Assembly (NCBI GenBank): GCA_943370145.1
Contig: CALRPY020000066.1
Location: 1-23,930 of the forward strand
DNA from: Ga0077536 sp943370145
GTDB lineage: Bacteria; Pseudomonadota; Gammaproteobacteria; Ga0077536
Direction of reading: 5' to 3'
DNA: 23,930 nt
A program made the position numbers and the translations under genes. This document shows positions 14,084 to 22,640 of this stretch, in pieces; the stretch's first letter is position 1, and each line of letters starts with the position of its first letter. The notes beneath the pieces are model-generated. The model did not search any database. It was given only the letters and a program-made list of their open reading frames with translations, and had not been told where the DNA came from.

Positions 14084-17000
14084 ATGGCGAACATCGAAGA
14101 ATCATTCGCGGGTGTCCTCGACATGCTCGTGCCGCTGAAGCAGCTGTCGCTGCAGCGGCGCGCGCTGGTGCTGAACCGGGCGGATGTCCTGAGTTTCCGC
14201 CGGGGCGAGTATGTGTTCCGGGAAGGTGAACGCGACCCCTACACGTTCTATCTCCTGGACGGCCAGCTCGAACTCTACGCCGGGCAGCAGCTCTTCAAGT
14301 CGATGCGCGGCGGCGCCCCTGGCGCGGAGCATGCGCTGGCGCAGTTGCAACCGCGACAACTGACGGCGCGGGCGCTCAGCAACGTGAGCGTGCTCCGGGT
14401 CGACCGCGCGCTGCTCGAAAAGCTCGTAGCGCTCGAAACGGAATCCGTCGACGAAATCTCCGAACCCGAGCCCGAAGAAGAATCGGACTGGATGACACTG
14501 ATGCTGCAGTCCGCGCTGTTCGCGCGGGTGCCTGCGGCGAACATCCAGCGCGTGTTCAGCAGCCTGCAGGCGGTGAAATACCAGGCCGGCGATATCGTCA
14601 TCCGGCAGGGTGAACCGGGCGATTTTTATTACGTGATCCAGAGCGGCCGTTGCGAGGTCGAACGCCAGATCCGCGGCGGCAAGGTGCCGGTCAAGCTCGC
14701 CGAACTGCGGCCCGGCGACAGCTTCGGCGAAGAGGCGCTGGTCGCCGATGCGACCCGCAACGCGACCGTCCGCATGCTGTCTCCCGGCGTGCTGATGCGG
14801 CTGACCAAGGCCGATTTTGTCGAACTCATCAAGAAGCCGCTGCTGAACGTGCTGACGCTGAAGGAAGCCCAGGAGCGTGTCGCAACGCTCGGCGCCGTGT
14901 GGCTGGACGTGCGGTTCCCGGATGAGCGCCGGCAGGGTTTCTTCGACGGCTCGGTGAACATTCCGCTCAGTGCGCTGCGCCTGCAGGCCGGCAAGCTGCC
15001 GCGCGGCAAGCCCTACATCGTCTACTGCGACACCGGCAGCCGGAGCGCGGTCGGTGCTTTCCTGCTGTCCGAACGCGGGTTCGACGTCCACTACCTGGCC
15101 GGCGGCACCAATCGCTACGCCCTGTTCCGCGCGACGCCCGAGCGGCAGGGCCGTGGCGTGCCCGAACTCGAGATCCAGGCCCCCGACCCCGGCGGGCCCG
15201 CGATGGTGCCGATTTCCGGCGCGCCGCTGCCCGCGTCCCAGCAAACCGAGGCGGAGCGACGCACGGCCGGCATCGCCGACCTGCCGGCCACGGGCGAAGC
15301 GCTGCAGGCGGACCTGCGCGCCCAGGCCCTCAAGGCCGACCTGGCGAAAGCCGGGATCCAGCTCGATGAGGCGCGCAGGCTCAAGGAACGGACCGAACGC
15401 GCGCGGGAGGAGGCGCTGGCCGCGGCTGCGGCCCGCGTGCAGGCCGAGCGGGCGCGGCTCGCCCGTGAGTCCGAGAACGCGCGCCGGGCGCTGGAAGAGG
15501 CGCAGCGCCTGAAGCAGGCCGCCGACGAGGCGACGCGCCGGGCCGAGGCCGAGGCGGCGCGCCGGCACGAGGCGGAACTCGCGGAACTCGCCGCCGCGAG
15601 TGCCAAGCTCGAAGAGGCGCGGCGCGCCCAGCGCGAATCGGAATTGGCGCAGGCGCGGCTGGAGCAGGATTTCGCCGCGCGCGCGGCCGAGGAACGCGCG
15701 CGCATCGAGGCCGAAGCTGAGCGTGCGCGCCTGGCGCTGGAGGAAGCCCAGCAGCTGCGGGACCAGCTCGAACGCGAACGCGCCGCGCAGCAGGCGCAAG
15801 TCGCCAGCCTGCGCGATGCCGAGGCCGAGGAAACGCGCCAGATCGTGCGCCAGCTCGAGGAGGCGCGCCGTGCGCAAGAGGAGGCCGAGCGCCAGCGGTT
15901 CGTCCTGGAGCAGGAGGCCGGCAGCCGCCTGCAGGCGGAGCAGGCGCGGCTTGCCGCCGAGGCCGAACGGGCCCGGCAGGAGTGGGAGGAAGCGCAGCGC
16001 CTCAAGGCCGAACTCGAACGCGACCGGCAGCTCGTCGAGCAGGAGTCGGCCGCGCTGCGCGCCCAGGAACAGGCGGACCTGCAGGCCGCGAATGCCCGCC
16101 TCGAAGAGGCTCGCCGCCTGCAGCAGGAGGCCGAGGCCGCCCGCGAGCGGCTCGAACTGGAAGCGGAGGAGCGCGTCCGCGCCGAACAGGCGCGGCTCGC
16201 CGCCGAGGCCGAGCGGGCCCGGCAGGAATGGGAAGAGGCGCAGCGGCTCAAGCTGGCGCTGGAGGCCGAGCGTCGCCGCGCGGAAGAGGAAGCGGCTGCC
16301 GCCCGCGCGCAGCAGCAGGCCGACCTCAAGGCCGCGAACGCGCGGCTGGAGGAAGCCCGTCGTCTCCAGGCGGAGGCCGAACAGGCGCGGGCGCGCATGG
16401 AAGAGGAAGCCCAGGCGCGGATCCGGGGCGAGCAGGAGCGCCTTGCCGCCGAGGCGGCGCGCGCCCGCGAGGTGTGGGAGGAAACCCAGCGCCTGAAGGA
16501 GCAGCTCGAAGCCGAACGCCGCGCGGCCGAGGAAGAGACCGCGCGCATGCGTGAACGGCAGCAGGCCGAGCTCGCCGCAGCCAATCGCCAGCTCGAGGAA
16601 GCGCAGCGCCTGAAGCAGGAGGCGGAACAGCAGCGCCAGAGCATGGAGGAAGAGGCCGCGCGCAGGGTCGAGGCCGAGCAGCAGCGTCTCGCGGAGCAAG
16701 CAGAGCGCGCGCGTCGGGCCGTCGAGGAAATGCAGCGCCTGAAGGGCGAACTCGAGCAGGAGAAGCAGCTTGCCGAGGCGGAGGCGCGCGCCCGCCGCCA
16801 GGAGGAGGAAGCCCGCCTGCGCGAGATGAAGGAGGCCGCCGAGGCACGGCTGCGCGAGGAGGAACGCAAGCTCGAGGCGAGCTACGCGTGGCAGGCCGAG
16901 GAATTGGCCCGCCTTCAGCGCATGAAGGAAGCGGCCGAGGTGCAGCTCGCAGAGGAGCGCGAGCGCCTGAAGGTGGATTCCCGGATTGCCAGGCAACGTC

Positions 17001-17839
17001 TGGCCGAGGCCCAGCGCATCCAGGCCGAGGTCGAGTCCACGCGGCTTGCCAGCGCCCAGGAGGCGGAACTGCGCCAGCAGCGCCAGTTCGAGCTCGAGCG
17101 CCGGCTGCGCGAGGAAATCCAGGCCAAGGTGGATACGGAACGGCGCAAGCTCGAAGCCGAATTCGCGCGCAACGCGGAAGAGCTCGAGCGGGCGCGCCGC
17201 GAAAAGGCGGCGGCGGAGGCGGCGCGCATCGCCGCCTCCGAGGAAGCCGAGCGGATCATCCTCGAGTACAAGCAGCAGCACCAGAAAGTGCGCGAGCGCG
17301 AGGAAGCCAAGCTCGAGGCCGAGCGCGCGCGGCTGGAGGAAGAGGGCCGACTGGTGCGGCAGGCGTTGCAGGAGGCCCAGGCCGCGAAGGAAGAGGCCGA
17401 ACTCGCGCGGCAGCGCGCCGAGCAGCACCTGCAGGAGCTCGCCGCGGCCCGCAGCACCGCGGCCGACGGCGTGGCCGAGGCACGGCTCGCCTCCGACCTC
17501 GAGGCGGTCGAAGAGGAACTGTCGGTGGCGCGCGCGCAGATCGCCGCCGCGGAGGCAGACCAGCAGCGGATGGAGGAAGCCGCGCGGGAGCACGCGTTGC
17601 ATCTCGAGCAGCATCGCCACGAGGAAGCGGAGTCGCGCAACCGCTTCGAGCAGGAAATCGAGGCCTGGCTGCGTGAACAGGAAGCGCAGCAGTCCCTCCC
17701 GTCGCACACCGAGACGCTGGCGAACCAGCGGGCTCACCTGGAGCGGGTCAGGAAACGCGCGCAACAGGCGCGCGAGGCCGCCAAGGCCCACGATCAGGCG
17801 CTGCTCGAGGAACTGGCGTCCCGCCTGCGGGACGACTGA
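14084..17839 (+). CDS. Cyclic-nucleotide-binding / rhodanese protein with a giant repetitive coiled coil
   Basis: The 1251-residue product has four parts. Residues about 30-120 are a degenerate cyclic-nucleotide-binding domain lacking the phosphate-binding cassette. Residues about 140-260 are a better one: IRQGEPGDFYYVIQSG, then FGEEAL from 214, with the phosphate-contact arginine at R225 (RNATV). Residues about 270-365 are a rhodanese domain with the cysteine loop CDTGSRS (C315). From about 405 to the end runs an Ala/Glu/Arg-rich coiled coil with an 82-residue repeat. There is no signal peptide or membrane segment. I chose the ATG at 14084, with GGTGA 5 bp before it; a GTG at 14075 is an alternative. 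The head suggests a sulfur or redox sensor gated by a nucleotide; the tail suggests a scaffold or filament. Function is unknown. Confidence 0.92.
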   Translation: MANIEESFAGVLDMLVPLKQLSLQRRALVLNRADVLSFRRGEYVFREGERDPYTFYLLDGQLELYAGQQLFKSMRGGAPGAEHALAQLQPRQLTARALSNVSVLRVDRALLEKLVALETESVDEISEPEPEEESDWMTLMLQSALFARVPAANIQRVFSSLQAVKYQAGDIVIRQGEPGDFYYVIQSGRCEVERQIRGGKVPVKLAELRPGDSFGEEALVADATRNATVRMLSPGVLMRLTKADFVELIKKPLLNVLTLKEAQERVATLGAVWLDVRFPDERRQGFFDGSVNIPLSALRLQAGKLPRGKPYIVYCDTGSRSAVGAFLLSERGFDVHYLAGGTNRYALFRATPERQGRGVPELEIQAPDPGGPAMVPISGAPLPASQQTEAERRTAGIADLPATGEALQADLRAQALKADLAKAGIQLDEARRLKERTERAREEALAAAAARVQAERARLARESENARRALEEAQRLKQAADEATRRAEAEAARRHEAELAELAAASAKLEEARRAQRESELAQARLEQDFAARAAEERARIEAEAERARLALEEAQQLRDQLERERAAQQAQVASLRDAEAEETRQIVRQLEEARRAQEEAERQRFVLEQEAGSRLQAEQARLAAEAERARQEWEEAQRLKAELERDRQLVEQESAALRAQEQADLQAANARLEEARRLQQEAEAARERLELEAEERVRAEQARLAAEAERARQEWEEAQRLKLALEAERRRAEEEAAAARAQQQADLKAANARLEEARRLQAEAEQARARMEEEAQARIRGEQERLAAEAARAREVWEETQRLKEQLEAERRAAEEETARMRERQQAELAAANRQLEEAQRLKQEAEQQRQSMEEEAARRVEAEQQRLAEQAERARRAVEEMQRLKGELEQEKQLAEAEARARRQEEEARLREMKEAAEARLREEERKLEASYAWQAEELARLQRMKEAAEVQLAEERERLKVDSRIARQRLAEAQRIQAEVESTRLASAQEAELRQQRQFELERRLREEIQAKVDTERRKLEAEFARNAEELERARREKAAAEAARIAASEEAERIILEYKQQHQKVREREEAKLEAERARLEEEGRLVRQALQEAQAAKEEAELARQRAEQHLQELAAARSTAADGVAEARLASDLEAVEEELSVARAQIAAAEADQQRMEEAAREHALHLEQHRHEEAESRNRFEQEIEAWLREQEAQQSLPSHTETLANQRAHLERVRKRAQQAREAAKAHDQALLEELASRLRDD
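15443..16790 (+). repeat. 246-bp (82-codon) tandem repeats inside the coiled-coil gene
   Basis: Units start at 15443, 15689, 15935, 16181, 16427 and 16673, each exactly 246 bp after the previous one. In protein they begin AERARL, EERARI, AEQARL, AEQARL, GEQERL and AEQQRL, and share LEEAQRLK-like and LEEARRLQ-like stretches at fixed offsets. Five units are complete; the sixth fades after about 40 codons, and a 43-residue segment before the first unit (from 15314) resembles the second half of a unit. Units 3 and 4 are the most alike at the DNA level. There are no length changes between complete units, so the period seems conserved by selection or by recent duplication. Confidence 0.88.
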
Positions 17840-17841
17840 AT

Positions 17842-18183
17842 TCAGCGTGCGCGGCGCGCCGCGACGTCGATGTGGATGTCCCCCTGGGGATGGCCGACGC
17901 GGACCCAGGCGAGCGTATCGCCCGCGAGCCCGACGTCGCCCTGGTGGCGCGCCGTGCCGTCGAGCGTGAACTCGAAGCGGTAGATGCGCCCGATGCGCCA
18001 GCCGCGGCCCACGCGCAGCAGCCGCAGGCCGCTCAGCACGACGCTGTCGTCGAGGCGCTGCAGCCCGAGATCGGCGCAGACCTCCTTGACCACCGCGACG
18101 ACCCGTTCGCGGCCGCTCGTGCTCCACGACCACAAGCCGCCGACGGCGCCCAGCGCCAGCAGCAGCAGCAGCGCCTCACGCAT
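17842..18183 (-). CDS. DUF3301 small membrane-anchored protein
   Basis: The 113-residue protein begins with MREALLLLLALGAVGGLWSW, a signal anchor that would leave the rest in the periplasm or fix it to the inner membrane. The remainder has CADLGLQRLDDSVVLSGLRLLRVG, then IYRFEFTLDGTARHQGDVGLAGDTLAWVRV, the pattern of the DUF3301 family found in gammaproteobacteria. Function is unknown. It is the last gene of the yajQ operon, starting 8 bp after the CPXCG gene, and ends 2 bp from the stop of the convergent giant coiled-coil gene. Confidence 0.85.
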   Translation of the reverse strand: MREALLLLLALGAVGGLWSWSTSGRERVVAVVKEVCADLGLQRLDDSVVLSGLRLLRVGRGWRIGRIYRFEFTLDGTARHQGDVGLAGDTLAWVRVGHPQGDIHIDVAARRAR

Positions 18184-18191
18184 CGCGCCGC

Positions 18192-18398
18192 CTACTCGTC
18201 GAGCCGGCGCGCGCGGAAGCCGCTGATCGCGCCGTCCTCGTCGAGCCCGAACAGCGCCTCGATCGGCTGGCAGCAGACCTCGCAGTCCTCGATGTAAGCC
18301 TGGTCGGCGGCGGACGGGTCGAGCAGGAAACTGATCGGCTCGCCGCAGTAGGGGCAGTGGAAACGGTGCTCGATGACGGCGTCGGGTCCGGCGTACAT
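18192..18398 (-). CDS. CPXCG-motif cysteine-rich small protein
   Basis: This 68-residue protein has CPYCGE (C15, C18) and CEVCCQP (C39, C42, C43), two cysteine pairs that form a probable zinc ribbon, followed by a short acidic tail. It matches the CPXCG-motif cysteine-rich family, whose role is not known. It is cytoplasmic, with no signal. It lies 8 bp after yajQ and 8 bp before the DUF3301 gene, so the three are almost certainly one transcript. Confidence 0.88.
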   Translation of the reverse strand: MYAGPDAVIEHRFHCPYCGEPISFLLDPSAADQAYIEDCEVCCQPIEALFGLDEDGAISGFRARRLDE

Positions 18399-18406
18399 CG
18401 GCGGCC

Positions 18407-18889
18407 TCAGTCCCGGAAATTCGTGAACTGCAGCGGCACGCCCAGTTCGGCCCCGCGCAGCGCCGCGATCACTTCCTGCAGGTCGTCGCGCTTCTTGCCG
18501 GTCACCCGCACCTGTTCGTCCTGGATCTGGCTGGTGACCTTGACCCCGGATTCCTTGATTTTCTTGACCACCTTGCTCGCATACTCGCGGTCGAGGCCGT
18601 GGCGCACCGTGATCTTCTGCCTGGCCTCGGCGACGTTGGACGTGATCGCGCCTTCGTCGAGGCAGGCGACATCGATGCCGCGCTTGGACAGCTTCAGGCG
18701 CAGGATCTCCTGCACCTGCTTCACTTGGAATTCCGCCTGCGCGATGATCGTCAGCGTATATTCTTCCCGCTCGACCCGCGCTCCCGTACCCTTGAAATCG
18801 AACCGGTTGGCGATTTCCCGGTTGGTCTGGTCGACCGCGTTGGTCAGTTCGTGGGCATCAATTTCGGATACGACGTCAAAAGAGGGCAT
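18407..18889 (-). CDS. yajQ: YajQ-family nucleotide-binding protein
   Basis: The 160-residue product matches YajQ over its whole length: MPSFDVVSEIDAHELTNAVD at the start, NRFDFKGTGARVE, TIIAQAEFQVKQVQEIL, then KVVKKIKESGVKVTSQIQDE, VRVTGKKRDDLQEVI and the C-terminal LGVPLQFTNFRD. YajQ proteins have two ferredoxin-like domains and bind nucleotides. In Xanthomonas and Pseudomonas members bind cyclic-di-GMP and influence transcription and virulence; whether this one does cannot be seen. GGAG lies 7 bp before the ATG. It is the first gene of a three-gene operon and is divergent from the HAD phosphatase across 104 bp. Confidence 0.97.
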   Translation of the reverse strand: MPSFDVVSEIDAHELTNAVDQTNREIANRFDFKGTGARVEREEYTLTIIAQAEFQVKQVQEILRLKLSKRGIDVACLDEGAITSNVAEARQKITVRHGLDREYASKVVKKIKESGVKVTSQIQDEQVRVTGKKRDDLQEVIAALRGAELGVPLQFTNFRD

Positions 18890-18959
18890 GATTGGACTCC
18901 GACCTGCGATTCAGAGGACTGGCGGCCCGCCACCGCGACGGGCGGGTCCGGCCTGCTTG

Positions 18960-18987
18960 ATTATCGCATCCCGCGCCCGCATTTCGA
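18960..18987 (-). promoter_or_regulatory. Possible sigma-70 promoter of the yajQ operon
   Basis: On the minus strand TCGAAA (18982-18987, four of six matches to TTGACA) is followed after 16 bp by GATAAT (18960-18965, five of six matches to TATAAT). It would give a yajQ leader of about 65 bases. It is close to the start of the divergent HAD gene, so the two transcription units may compete. Plausible but unproven. Confidence 0.35.
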
Positions 18988-18993
18988 TCCGCA

Positions 18994-19704
18994 GTGATTG
19001 AGCTCATCACCTTCGACCTCGACGACACCCTGTGGGACGCGGGGCCCGTGCTGTCGCGGGCGGAGCAGGTCCAGTACGACTGGCTCGTGCGCCACCTGCC
19101 GCGCATCGCCGCCGCCCATACGGTCGAGGAACTGCAGGCGAAGCGACGCCAGCTCGCGCGCGAGCAGCCGGCCCTCGCCCACGACTTCACGCAACTGCGG
19201 CGCGCGGCGCTGGCGGCGCTGTGCGCGGAGTTCGGCTATGACCCGGCGCTTGCCGTCACGGCGGTGGATGTCTTCCTGGACGCGCGCAGCCAGGTCGAGC
19301 TCTATGCGGAGGTCGACGGGGTGTTGCGCACGCTCGCGCGCGACTACCGGCTCGTGTCGCTGACCAATGGCAACACCGACCTGGCGCGGGCCGGGGTCGC
19401 GCACTATTTCGAATTCACGCTGTCGCCGGCCGAGACCGGCACCAGCAAACCGGACCCGCGGATGTTCGAGGCGGCGATGATGCGCGCCGGCGTCGGCCCG
19501 GCGGCGATGTTGCACGTGGGCGACGAGCCCTGGTACGACATCGAGGGCGCGCACCGCGCGAACGTGCGTTCGGTATGGGTCAACCGCCAGGCGCGTCCGT
19601 GGCCGGACGGCCAGCGCCGCGCGCACGCCGAAATCGGCAGCCTGCACGAACTGGAAGGGGTGCTGCGGCGTATGCAAACCATGAAAGAGTACGGACCAGC
19701 ATGA
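18994..19704 (+). CDS. HAD-family phosphatase (subfamily IA, YigB-like)
   Basis: The 236-residue hydrolase has motif I FDLDDTLW with nucleophile D8 and acid/base D10, motif II SLTNGN, motif III lysine in TSKPDPRMF and motif IV GDEPWYDIEGA, in the order of HAD phosphatases with a helical cap between motifs I and II. It resembles E. coli YigB, which dephosphorylates a riboflavin intermediate and FMN, but HAD substrate cannot be read from sequence. The start is GTG at 18994, giving MIELITFDLDDT; upstream there is no better start. Its stop overlaps the start of the PreP-like gene as ATGA, so the two are translationally coupled. Confidence 0.92.
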   Translation: MIELITFDLDDTLWDAGPVLSRAEQVQYDWLVRHLPRIAAAHTVEELQAKRRQLAREQPALAHDFTQLRRAALAALCAEFGYDPALAVTAVDVFLDARSQVELYAEVDGVLRTLARDYRLVSLTNGNTDLARAGVAHYFEFTLSPAETGTSKPDPRMFEAAMMRAGVGPAAMLHVGDEPWYDIEGAHRANVRSVWVNRQARPWPDGQRRAHAEIGSLHELEGVLRRMQTMKEYGPA

Positions 19705-22610
19705 GCAATTCGGGCTTCGAACTGATCGAGCGTCGTCAGATCGCGACGCTGAACCTGGAATTCCAGGCCTGGCGCCACCAGCCGACCGGCGCGCGGCACT
19801 ACCACCTCGCCTGCGACGACGACAACAATGCCTTCATGGTCGCCTTCCCGACCCTGCCGCGGGACTCGACCGGCGTCGCGCACATCCTCGAGCACACGAC
19901 GCTCTGCGGCAGCCAGCGTTATCCCGTGCGCGACCCGTTCTTCATGATGCTCAGGCGCTCGCTGAACACGTTCATGAACGCGTTCACCAGCAGCGACAGC
20001 ACGGCGTATCCGTTCGCGACCCGCAATCGCAAGGACTTCGACAACCTGTTGCAGGTCTACCTCGATGCGGTGTTCTTCCCGCGGCTCGACGCGCTCGACT
20101 TCGCGCAGGAAGGCTGTCGCGTCGAGTTCGCCGACCCCGCGCACCCCGGGCAGGGCCTCGTCTACAAGGGCGTCGTCTACAACGAGATGAAGGGGGCGAT
20201 GAGTTCACCGACGTCCCAGCTCTGGCATCACCTGCAGGCCGATCTCTTTCCGCAGACGCCCTACCGCTACAACAGCGGCGGCGATCCGGCTGAAATCCCG
20301 AACCTCACGCACCAGGTGCTGCGCGAGTTCCACGCCCGCCATTACCACCCGACGCAGGCCGTGTTCATGACCTACGGCTGCTTCGACCCGCTGGAACACC
20401 AGCGGAAGTTCGCCGCGCTCGCGCTCGACCGCTTCCAGCCGGTCGACGACACGATCGTCAGCGGCCTGCAGCCACCGCTGCCGGCGCCGCGCTCGCGGGT
20501 CGTGCACTACGCGGTGGACGACGCCGAGGACGAGGAACAGGGCACGCACATCGTCTGGGGCTGGCTGCTCGGCGAAACGGGCGACCCGCGGGCGATGCTC
20601 GAGGGCCACGTGCTGTCGAGCATCCTGCTCGAACACAGCGCAAGCCCCCTGCGCCACTACCTGGAGACCACCGAGCTCGCGCGCGCGCCGTCCGAGCTTT
20701 GCGGCATCGATGACTCCGCGCGCCAGCTCGCGTTCTACTGCGGCGTCGAGGGCAGTGATGCCGTGCACGCCCAGGCGCTCGAACGCGGGGTGTTCGAGGT
20801 GCTCGAGCGCGTCGCGCGCGACGGCGTCGACGCGTCCGTGGTCGACGCGGCGCTCGATCGCATCGAGGTCGCGCAGCGCGACGTCGGGGGCGACGGCTAT
20901 CCTTACGGGCTGCAGCTGATGAGTCGCGCGCTGCCGGGCGCGATGTACCGCCGCGATCCGGCGACGCTGCTCGACATCGACGAACTGCTCGCCACGCTCC
21001 GCGCCGAGGCCGCACGGCCCGATTACGCGCGCGAACTGGTCGCCCGCAGCCTCTGCCGCAACACGCATCGTGTGCAGCTCATCATGAAGCCCGACCGCGC
21101 GAAGCGCGAGGCCGAGAAGCGCGCCGAGCAGGCGCGCCTGGCCGCGCTGCACGCGAAGCTGACGCCCGAACAGCAGGCCGCAATCCGCGACGCGGCGACC
21201 GCACTCGCCGCGCACCAGGCGCGGCAGGACGACCCGGAAGTGTTGCCGCGCATCACGCTCGCCGACGTGCCGGCCGGCGAGGCGCCCATCGTCGGCGAGT
21301 CGGCGAGCGTTGGCGACTGGCCCACGCACCGCTATCGCCGCGGCACGAACGGCCTCGTCACCGCGCATGCGGCCTACGAGCTGCCGGCGCTGAGCGTCGA
21401 CGACATCTCGACGCTGTCGGTGTTCGCCGGCTACCTGACCGATTTCGGGGTCGGCGGCGAGACCTATCTTGAAACCCAGGCGCGGCGCGCGCGGCTCGGC
21501 CAGTTCGGCTCGAATGCCTCGGTGCGCAGCGCGCTGACCGATCTCGCGCGCTGCCGCGGCCACCTCGTCGTCAGTGCGAAGGGCCTCAAGCGCAAGGCGG
21601 CGGGCCTCCTCGCCGCGCTGACCGAACTCGTCCCGGCGGTGCGCCTCGATGAACGCCAGCGCCTGCGCGAACTGCTGACGCAGTCGCGCGCGGATCTCGA
21701 ACTCGCGATCACCGACCGCGGCCACCAGCTCGCGATGCACGGCGCCATGCGCGGCCTGTCGTCGGCCGGCTGGCTGGCGGATGAATGGGATGGTCCCGCC
21801 CACATCCTGGCGATCCAGGCGCTCGAGGATCAAGTGCGCGAGTCCGACGCGGCCGCGGACGCGCTGCTGGCGCGCTTCGCGACGCTGCATCAACGACTCC
21901 GCGCGGCGCCGGCGGCGGTGCTGCTCGTCGGCGAGGACGACGCGCTGCAAGCGGCGTGTGACGCCCTGTCCCGTATCCCGCGGCCCACGGCGGGCGGCGC
22001 GCCTGCCTGCCTCGATCGCCTGCCGTCCGCGAAGGATGGCCACGGTGGCGCATGGTTTGCGAACTCGGACGTCAATTTCTGCGCGAAGGCCTACGCCGCC
22101 GTGCCGCAGGGCGCGCCGGAAGCGCCGGCGTTCGCGGTGCTTGCCCGCTACCTGACCGACGGCTTCCTGCACCCTGCGGTCCGCGAACGCGGTGGCGCCT
22201 ACGGCGGCGGCGCGAGCTTCGACTCGGACAGCGGCGCGTTCTCGTTCTATTCCTATCGTGACCCGCGCCTGGCCGAGACCCTGGCGGATTTCGACCGCGC
22301 GCTCGACTGGCTGACGACGCCGGCGCCCGACAAGCTGCTGGAGGAAGCCATCCTCGGGGTCATCCGCAGCCTCGACAAGCCGCGCTCGCCGGCCGGCGCC
22401 GCGATTCACTGGTACTACAGTGAACTGCACGGGCGCACGGCCGGGTTCCGCGCCGAATACCGGCGCCGGGTGCTTGCAACGACCGTGGAGGACCTGCGGG
22501 CGGTGGCCGCGCGCTGGCTCGAGCCCGCGCGCGGCGTGGTCGGCGTGGTGACGCACGCGGGTGAAAAGGCCACAATCGACGCCATGAACCTGCCGCAATT
22601 CCATTTCTGA
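19701..22610 (+). CDS. PreP-like M16C zinc metallopeptidase
   Basis: This 969-residue insulinase-family protease has the inverted zinc motif HILEH (H61, E64, H65) followed by LCGS, and the third ligand E163 in YNEMKGA. The central part has the M16C-associated domain and a helical hinge (AKREAEKRAEQARLAALHAKL). The C-terminal inactive half keeps ERGGAYGGGASFDSDSGAFSFYSY, the substrate-holding region. Length and layout match presequence protease (PreP/Cym1/falcilysin type), which degrades peptides inside a closing chamber. No signal peptide, so probably cytoplasmic. The ATG at 19701 overlaps the HAD stop; the frame extends 126 bp further up only inside the HAD gene. Function as a peptide scavenger is likely. 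Confidence 0.95.
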   Translation: MSNSGFELIERRQIATLNLEFQAWRHQPTGARHYHLACDDDNNAFMVAFPTLPRDSTGVAHILEHTTLCGSQRYPVRDPFFMMLRRSLNTFMNAFTSSDSTAYPFATRNRKDFDNLLQVYLDAVFFPRLDALDFAQEGCRVEFADPAHPGQGLVYKGVVYNEMKGAMSSPTSQLWHHLQADLFPQTPYRYNSGGDPAEIPNLTHQVLREFHARHYHPTQAVFMTYGCFDPLEHQRKFAALALDRFQPVDDTIVSGLQPPLPAPRSRVVHYAVDDAEDEEQGTHIVWGWLLGETGDPRAMLEGHVLSSILLEHSASPLRHYLETTELARAPSELCGIDDSARQLAFYCGVEGSDAVHAQALERGVFEVLERVARDGVDASVVDAALDRIEVAQRDVGGDGYPYGLQLMSRALPGAMYRRDPATLLDIDELLATLRAEAARPDYARELVARSLCRNTHRVQLIMKPDRAKREAEKRAEQARLAALHAKLTPEQQAAIRDAATALAAHQARQDDPEVLPRITLADVPAGEAPIVGESASVGDWPTHRYRRGTNGLVTAHAAYELPALSVDDISTLSVFAGYLTDFGVGGETYLETQARRARLGQFGSNASVRSALTDLARCRGHLVVSAKGLKRKAAGLLAALTELVPAVRLDERQRLRELLTQSRADLELAITDRGHQLAMHGAMRGLSSAGWLADEWDGPAHILAIQALEDQVRESDAAADALLARFATLHQRLRAAPAAVLLVGEDDALQAACDALSRIPRPTAGGAPACLDRLPSAKDGHGGAWFANSDVNFCAKAYAAVPQGAPEAPAFAVLARYLTDGFLHPAVRERGGAYGGGASFDSDSGAFSFYSYRDPRLAETLADFDRALDWLTTPAPDKLLEEAILGVIRSLDKPRSPAGAAIHWYYSELHGRTAGFRAEYRRRVLATTVEDLRAVAARWLEPARGVVGVVTHAGEKATIDAMNLPQFHF

Positions 22611-22640
22611 TCCGCGGCGCGACCGGCGGATCGCCACGAC

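Noticed and set aside
14102..18133. A 1343-codon open frame antisense to the giant coiled-coil gene
   Set aside because: It mirrors the Ala/Glu/Arg-rich codons of the real gene, giving a Leu/Gly/Arg/Phe-rich sequence with no domain or start signal. Long antisense frames are common in GC-rich DNA where stops are rare.
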